Assembly (NCBI RefSeq): GCF_963677875.1
Contig: NZ_OY782564.1
Span: forward strand, 350,318-414,317
Direction: 5' to 3'
Origin: Thiomicrorhabdus sp.
GTDB lineage: Bacteria > Pseudomonadota > Gammaproteobacteria > Thiomicrospirales > Thiomicrospiraceae
Length of the DNA stretch: 64,000 bases
Shown: positions 60,585 to 64,000 of the stretch, one piece after another
How positions within the stretch are numbered: position 1 is the stretch's first letter
Layout: every line of letters begins with the position of its first letter
Notes under the pieces: generated by a model
What the model saw: only the letters and a program-made list of their open reading frames with translations
Told to the model about the DNA's origin: nothing
Databases searched by the model: none
Program-made: the position numbers and the translations under genes

Positions 60585-61476
60585 ATGCAGCCGCTTTATG
60601 AATCCCAACTTACCAGCCTTCCACTGATCGCAAAAGGGAAAGTTCGCGACATCTACGACATCAACGACGATTATATGCTGATTGTCACCACCGATCGCAT
60701 CTCGGCATTTGACGCCATTTTGCCAACCCCGATCCCGGGAAAAGGGGCGTATTCTGACCGAAACAGCGCAGTTCTGGATGAAGAAAACCGCCGACATCGT
60801 CCCGAACCAACTGGTAACCGACATCAGCCTGGCCGACTACCTGACACCGGAAGAGTTAAAGCAGCTGGAAGGACGCGGCATGATCGTCCGCAAATTAAAA
60901 CCGCTCCCTGTCGAAGCCATTGTTCGTGGTTATCTGGTCGGTTCAGGCTGGAAAGAGTACAAAAAGAACCGCACCGTCTGCGGCATCAAATTACCGAAAG
61001 GTTTGAAGAAAGCGGAAAAGCTGCCGGAACCGCTCTTCACTCCGTCGACCAAAGCCGAACAGGGCGATCACGATGAGAACATCAGCTTCGAGCGTCTGAT
61101 CGAAATCATGGGCGAAGAAAAATCTCACAAAGTGAAAGAACTCGCACTGAAACTGTATCAGTTCGCTGCCGATTTCGCCTTGGAACGCGGCATCATTATC
61201 GCCGACACCAAGTTTGAATTCGGTGAAGACGAAAACGGCACCATCTACCTGATCGATGAAGCCTTAACTCCTGATAGCTCACGCTTCTGGCCGGCAACCA
61301 GTTACAAAGTCGGCAGCAACCCTCCCAGCTTCGATAAACAATACATCCGCGACTACCTCGAAACACTGGAATGGGACAAAAACCCGCAAACCGGGCCTGA
61401 ACTACCCGATGAAATCGTAGCCAAAACGCTGGAGAAATACCAAGAAGCTCAGGCACGCCTGACAGAGAACCTGTAA
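60585..61476 (+). pseudogene. purC: SAICAR synthase purC with a one-base frameshift
   Basis: PurC makes SAICAR from CAIR and aspartate in purine synthesis. The reading from ATG 60585 ([20 protein letters not shown]) holds the N-terminal motif [18 protein letters not shown]. At the run GGGG (60744-60747) the frame shifts, and the rest ([20 protein letters not shown] to the stop at 61476) continues in another frame. Deleting one G would restore a single protein of about 296 residues, typical for this long PurC type. It is either a sequencing error, a real inactivating mutation or a slippage site. All later motifs ([43 protein letters not shown]) are intact. Confidence 0.9.
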
Positions 61477-61544
61477 GCTTCCGATTTATTTGCAAATGAC
61501 TTGACTGAAAAGACTTGGCTGAAGCAATACTGTACCCCAAACAA

Positions 61545-61566
61545 CCGACCACATTCGAGTGGTCGG
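61545..61566. repeat. Perfect hairpin between purC and bioD
   Basis: CCGACCAC-ATTCGA-GTGGTCGG is an 8-bp perfect inverted repeat in the 190-base purC-bioD gap. No U-run follows on either strand. Confidence 0.6.
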
Positions 61567-61666
61567 CAAGCGAGACAGAATACCTGGAAACGGACTTTCA
61601 ACACGAACAAACCAGAGGCTTGCACAGAACCCTTAACAGGCATTTACCTTTCGGACACATTTTTTT

Positions 61667-62332
61667 ATGACCGGCTTTTTCATCACCGGAACCGACACCG
61701 ACGTCGGCAAAACATTTTTCACCGCCAGCCTGGCACACACACTCACGCAAGCGGGTTATTCCGTTGCTCCGCGCAAACCGATCGCTTCCGGCTGCATCCC
61801 CCAAAACGACGGTTCTTTATTAAGCGAAGATGCTCTGCAACTACAATCCGCCAGCGGCAATATCGAACCTCTTGAACGCATCTGTCCACACTGCTTCGAG
61901 CCCCCCGTTTCACCGCATCAGGCTCTGTTACTCGCAGGTAAAACAATCAACACTCAAGATCTAGCCCAGAGCTGTTTGGCACCCGCTGATCACATTCAAC
62001 TAGTGGAAGGCGCCGGCGGCTGGTACTCTCCTTTAAGCTCCGATGGATTGAACGCCGATCTGGCTTGCGCACTGCAACTGCCGGTCATTCTGGTTGCGGA
62101 AAACCGTCTTGGCTGTATCAACCAAATCCTTCTCAGCCAAGAAGCCATTCTCAACCGAGACCTTGAACTGGCAGCCATCGTCGTTAATCAAATCACCCCG
62201 GGTAAAAATTACGCGGCGGACATCCATGACTACATTAAAGCGCCGCTCATCGAACTTGCTCCTCAAAAACACGCCCCTGCTACCCTGAAAAACAGCACAA
62301 TTTCCTCACTGAAAATTGATCTCAGTCATTAA
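61667..62332 (+). CDS. bioD: Dethiobiotin synthetase
   Basis: BioD closes the ureido ring of biotin from DAPA with ATP and CO2. The P-loop reads FFITGTDTDVGKTFFTA. KPIASGC and VEGAGGWYSPLS are conserved, and Lys in RKPIASG is the family catalytic residue. It has 221 residues. BioA lies 20 kb away, so the biotin genes are scattered here. Confidence 0.93.
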   Translation: MTGFFITGTDTDVGKTFFTASLAHTLTQAGYSVAPRKPIASGCIPQNDGSLLSEDALQLQSASGNIEPLERICPHCFEPPVSPHQALLLAGKTINTQDLAQSCLAPADHIQLVEGAGGWYSPLSSDGLNADLACALQLPVILVAENRLGCINQILLSQEAILNRDLELAAIVVNQITPGKNYAADIHDYIKAPLIELAPQKHAPATLKNSTISSLKIDLSH

Positions 62333-62520
62333 CTCCAAGTTTATTCTAATATAAGAATCTTTGATTAAACTTCCTACAGATTTCCTTCACACTTGATTCG
62401 AAACAAGTTTCGCCGCGATAGGTTTTTTTCGCGCTTGTCTAGGCTTAAAACTCCAGCGTATATTGTTTGTCGGCACAGGAAAATTCAATTCCAAAAAATA
62501 ATCAGAGAGGAGGAGTTGCC

Positions 62521-64000
62521 ATGCATCTTCAACGCAAAAAAGCCCTATTGATCGCTATGTTTACCGCTCTAGGAATGAGTGGTTGTGGCGGCGGTGGCAG
62601 TTCATCATCGCCAACGACTTATAGTGTCTCCGGTACGGCAGTTGATGGATTACTCAGCGGCGTAACCGTCTGCATCGATGAAAACAGCAACATGGCGTGC
62701 GATACGGGCGAACCAAGCGCGATCACCGACACCAGCGGTGCTTATCAGTTTACGGGCTTGAGCAGTTCGCCATACGGAAAAACGCTTTTACTCAAAGCCG
62801 GCAGCTCTATCAGCGGCAACGATACCGGCAAAACACTCATTCTTTCCAGATTAATTAATTCAACGGCTACCGACATCAGCGGCTTGGTAATCTCGCCATT
62901 CACCACCCTGATTTATAGCGGGTTTATTACTGAAGATGAATTGAAAACTCAGCTTGGTCTGGACGCAGCAACCGATCTGAAAGAGATTTACGCTCTTGAT
63001 AATCCAACTGATCCGACATTCCTGTTCGCCCAGCAAATCGCCCAGCAGATTGCTGATCAGCTGCAAAACCATCTATCGCCAACCACCAGTGCTGAAGACA
63101 TTCTCAGCGGCAATAATGGCGTTATCGCACAGATGGCCAACGCAATCAAAAACGCCAGTGCCCCGATTCATATCGAAACGGGATTGCCAACCCTGTTTGC
63201 AGGAATTACTCCGCAACTTAATATCGACTATGTTGCCAATGCCCGATTGGAAATCAGCTTGGTCGGATCTGATGGCTCTCCGGTCCAAAATGCGGCGATT
63301 ACCGTAAACGCAAGCTTACCTGGCGGCGACAGCAGCCCGATCGAAGGGACGACACCAGTCTACGTCGAAACCGACGATCATGGACAAGCATTGATTGAGC
63401 TACCGAACTATGAGGGAACCACCAGCATTGATCTGATCGCCAGCATTCAAAAAGATGGTTTCGTCAATCAGGAAAAACTCATTCGAGGCATTGCAAACGG
63501 CGACGCCGTTTCTGCCGCAATCACTCTTTTACCTGAAGCGGTGCAAACCTTTGCCGTCGGAGCAGGTCAGGTCGATTTGGGATCCGCGCAAGCAGCATCC
63601 ATTAGAACCGGCGCACCCGCTCTGACTTTTGCCTTGGTTAAAACGACTCAAGGGTTACAGGTTCTCGGTGGTGAAGCCGCTGCTCAAGCCATGGCTGATG
63701 AGGACACTGATGTTCAGGTTGGTGTACAGATTCCGGTCAACCGAATCGGCGACGATGTCAGCGCAATTACTGCAGGGATTCGCGGCTTTGACCCGAGCGA
63801 CCCGGCGGATTCTCAATCCTTCCCTGGCGGATTTAACGGTATCGGCGATCCAGAGGGTTTGACCGATGGCGTTGACTCTGAACTTACCTGGGGCACCCCG
63901 GCAGCCGGAGAACCTCAGAGCTATCAACTGGTCTCAACCAGCTTCGCACAAATTCGTTTAACGGATCAAAATGGCCAAGACGTGAATCTTGAAACGGCTG
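62521..64000 (+). CDS. Large lipoprotein, C-terminus beyond window
   Basis: This starts MHLQRKKALLIAMFTALG with AGGAGG upstream and has a lipobox GMSGC followed by a Gly/Ser linker. A SdrD B-like or carboxypeptidase-regulatory repeat (TYSVSGTAVDGLLSGVTVCI, DENSNMACDTGEP) comes next, then a long region with LISPFTT-like helices (ISGLVISPFTTLIYSG) and further beta domains (SPVQNAAITVNASLPGG). About 493 codons are visible and the reading is open to the right edge. It is a likely outer-membrane surface protein; the function is unknown. Confidence 0.85.
   Translation, partial: MHLQRKKALLIAMFTALGMSGCGGGGSSSSPTTYSVSGTAVDGLLSGVTVCIDENSNMACDTGEPSAITDTSGAYQFTGLSSSPYGKTLLLKAGSSISGNDTGKTLILSRLINSTATDISGLVISPFTTLIYSGFITEDELKTQLGLDAATDLKEIYALDNPTDPTFLFAQQIAQQIADQLQNHLSPTTSAEDILSGNNGVIAQMANAIKNASAPIHIETGLPTLFAGITPQLNIDYVANARLEISLVGSDGSPVQNAAITVNASLPGGDSSPIEGTTPVYVETDDHGQALIELPNYEGTTSIDLIASIQKDGFVNQEKLIRGIANGDAVSAAITLLPEAVQTFAVGAGQVDLGSAQAASIRTGAPALTFALVKTTQGLQVLGGEAAAQAMADEDTDVQVGVQIPVNRIGDDVSAITAGIRGFDPSDPADSQSFPGGFNGIGDPEGLTDGVDSELTWGTPAAGEPQSYQLVSTSFAQIRLTDQNGQDVNLETA

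Noticed and set aside
60740-60750. Programmed frameshift in purC as the preferred explanation
   Set aside because: PurC is not known to be frameshifted and a one-base homopolymer error explains the data better; kept only as an alternative.

Overview
The window comes from a gammaproteobacterium. The protein sequences, the tRNA-Tyr/Gly/Thr-tuf-tRNA-Trp-secE-nusG order, and the rpe-gph-trpE-trpG-trpD set fit this class. A moderate GC content and the mix of an ornithine-to-spermidine operon with scattered biotin genes would suit a free-living marine or sulfur-oxidising type (Thiomicrospira/Hydrogenovibrio-like), but the genus is inference only.

Layout. (1) 1-6.1 kb is an AT-richer accessory cassette on the minus strand: a very large SpvB/VCBS/YD-repeat (Rhs/Tc-toxin-like) secreted protein whose C-terminus lies beyond the left edge, a small membrane-anchored coiled-coil protein overlapping its start, and a small exported cysteine-containing protein. 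(2) 6.2-7.7 kb holds tcdA and a TatD-family nuclease. (3) 7.7-39.3 kb is an unbroken minus-strand translation and transcription block. In transcription order it runs tRNA-Tyr, tRNA-Gly, tRNA-Thr, tuf, tRNA-Trp, secE, nusG, rplKAJL, rpoBC, then the str operon (rpsL, rpsG, fusA, second tuf), the S10 operon, the spc operon and the alpha operon. Promoters, structured leaders and internal terminators can be read at most operon junctions. The usual rpmJ (L36) between secY and rpsM is absent. (4) 39.4-46 kb is housekeeping: a TSUP permease, truC-bioA, an exported protein of unknown function, an M42/M20-like peptidase, a ZntB-like transporter and an OsmC protein. (5) 46-48.8 kb is a complete ornithine-to-spermidine operon (speD, speE, fold-III ornithine decarboxylase). 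(6) 49.1-52.7 kb carries two DUF1566 exported proteins and a dihydrolipoamide-dehydrogenase-like flavoprotein. (7) 52.9-60 kb is rpe-gph-trpE-trpG-trpD-DUF454-PLAT-trpC on the minus strand. A short ORF with two Trp codons and hairpins precedes trpE, and a PLAT-domain gene interrupts trpD-trpC. (8) 60-64 kb on the plus strand holds psiE-like, a purC with a one-base frameshift, bioD, and a large lipoprotein open at the right edge.

No CRISPR array, insertion sequence, transposase, integrase or phage gene was seen. The most interesting points are the paired-cysteine VCBS blades in the giant SpvB-like protein and its two small partners; the tRNA-Trp promoter whose -10 box is the loop of the tuf terminator; the structured leaders of the ribosomal operons; the trp leader ORF; the PLAT/DUF454 insertion in the trp cluster; and the purC frameshift.
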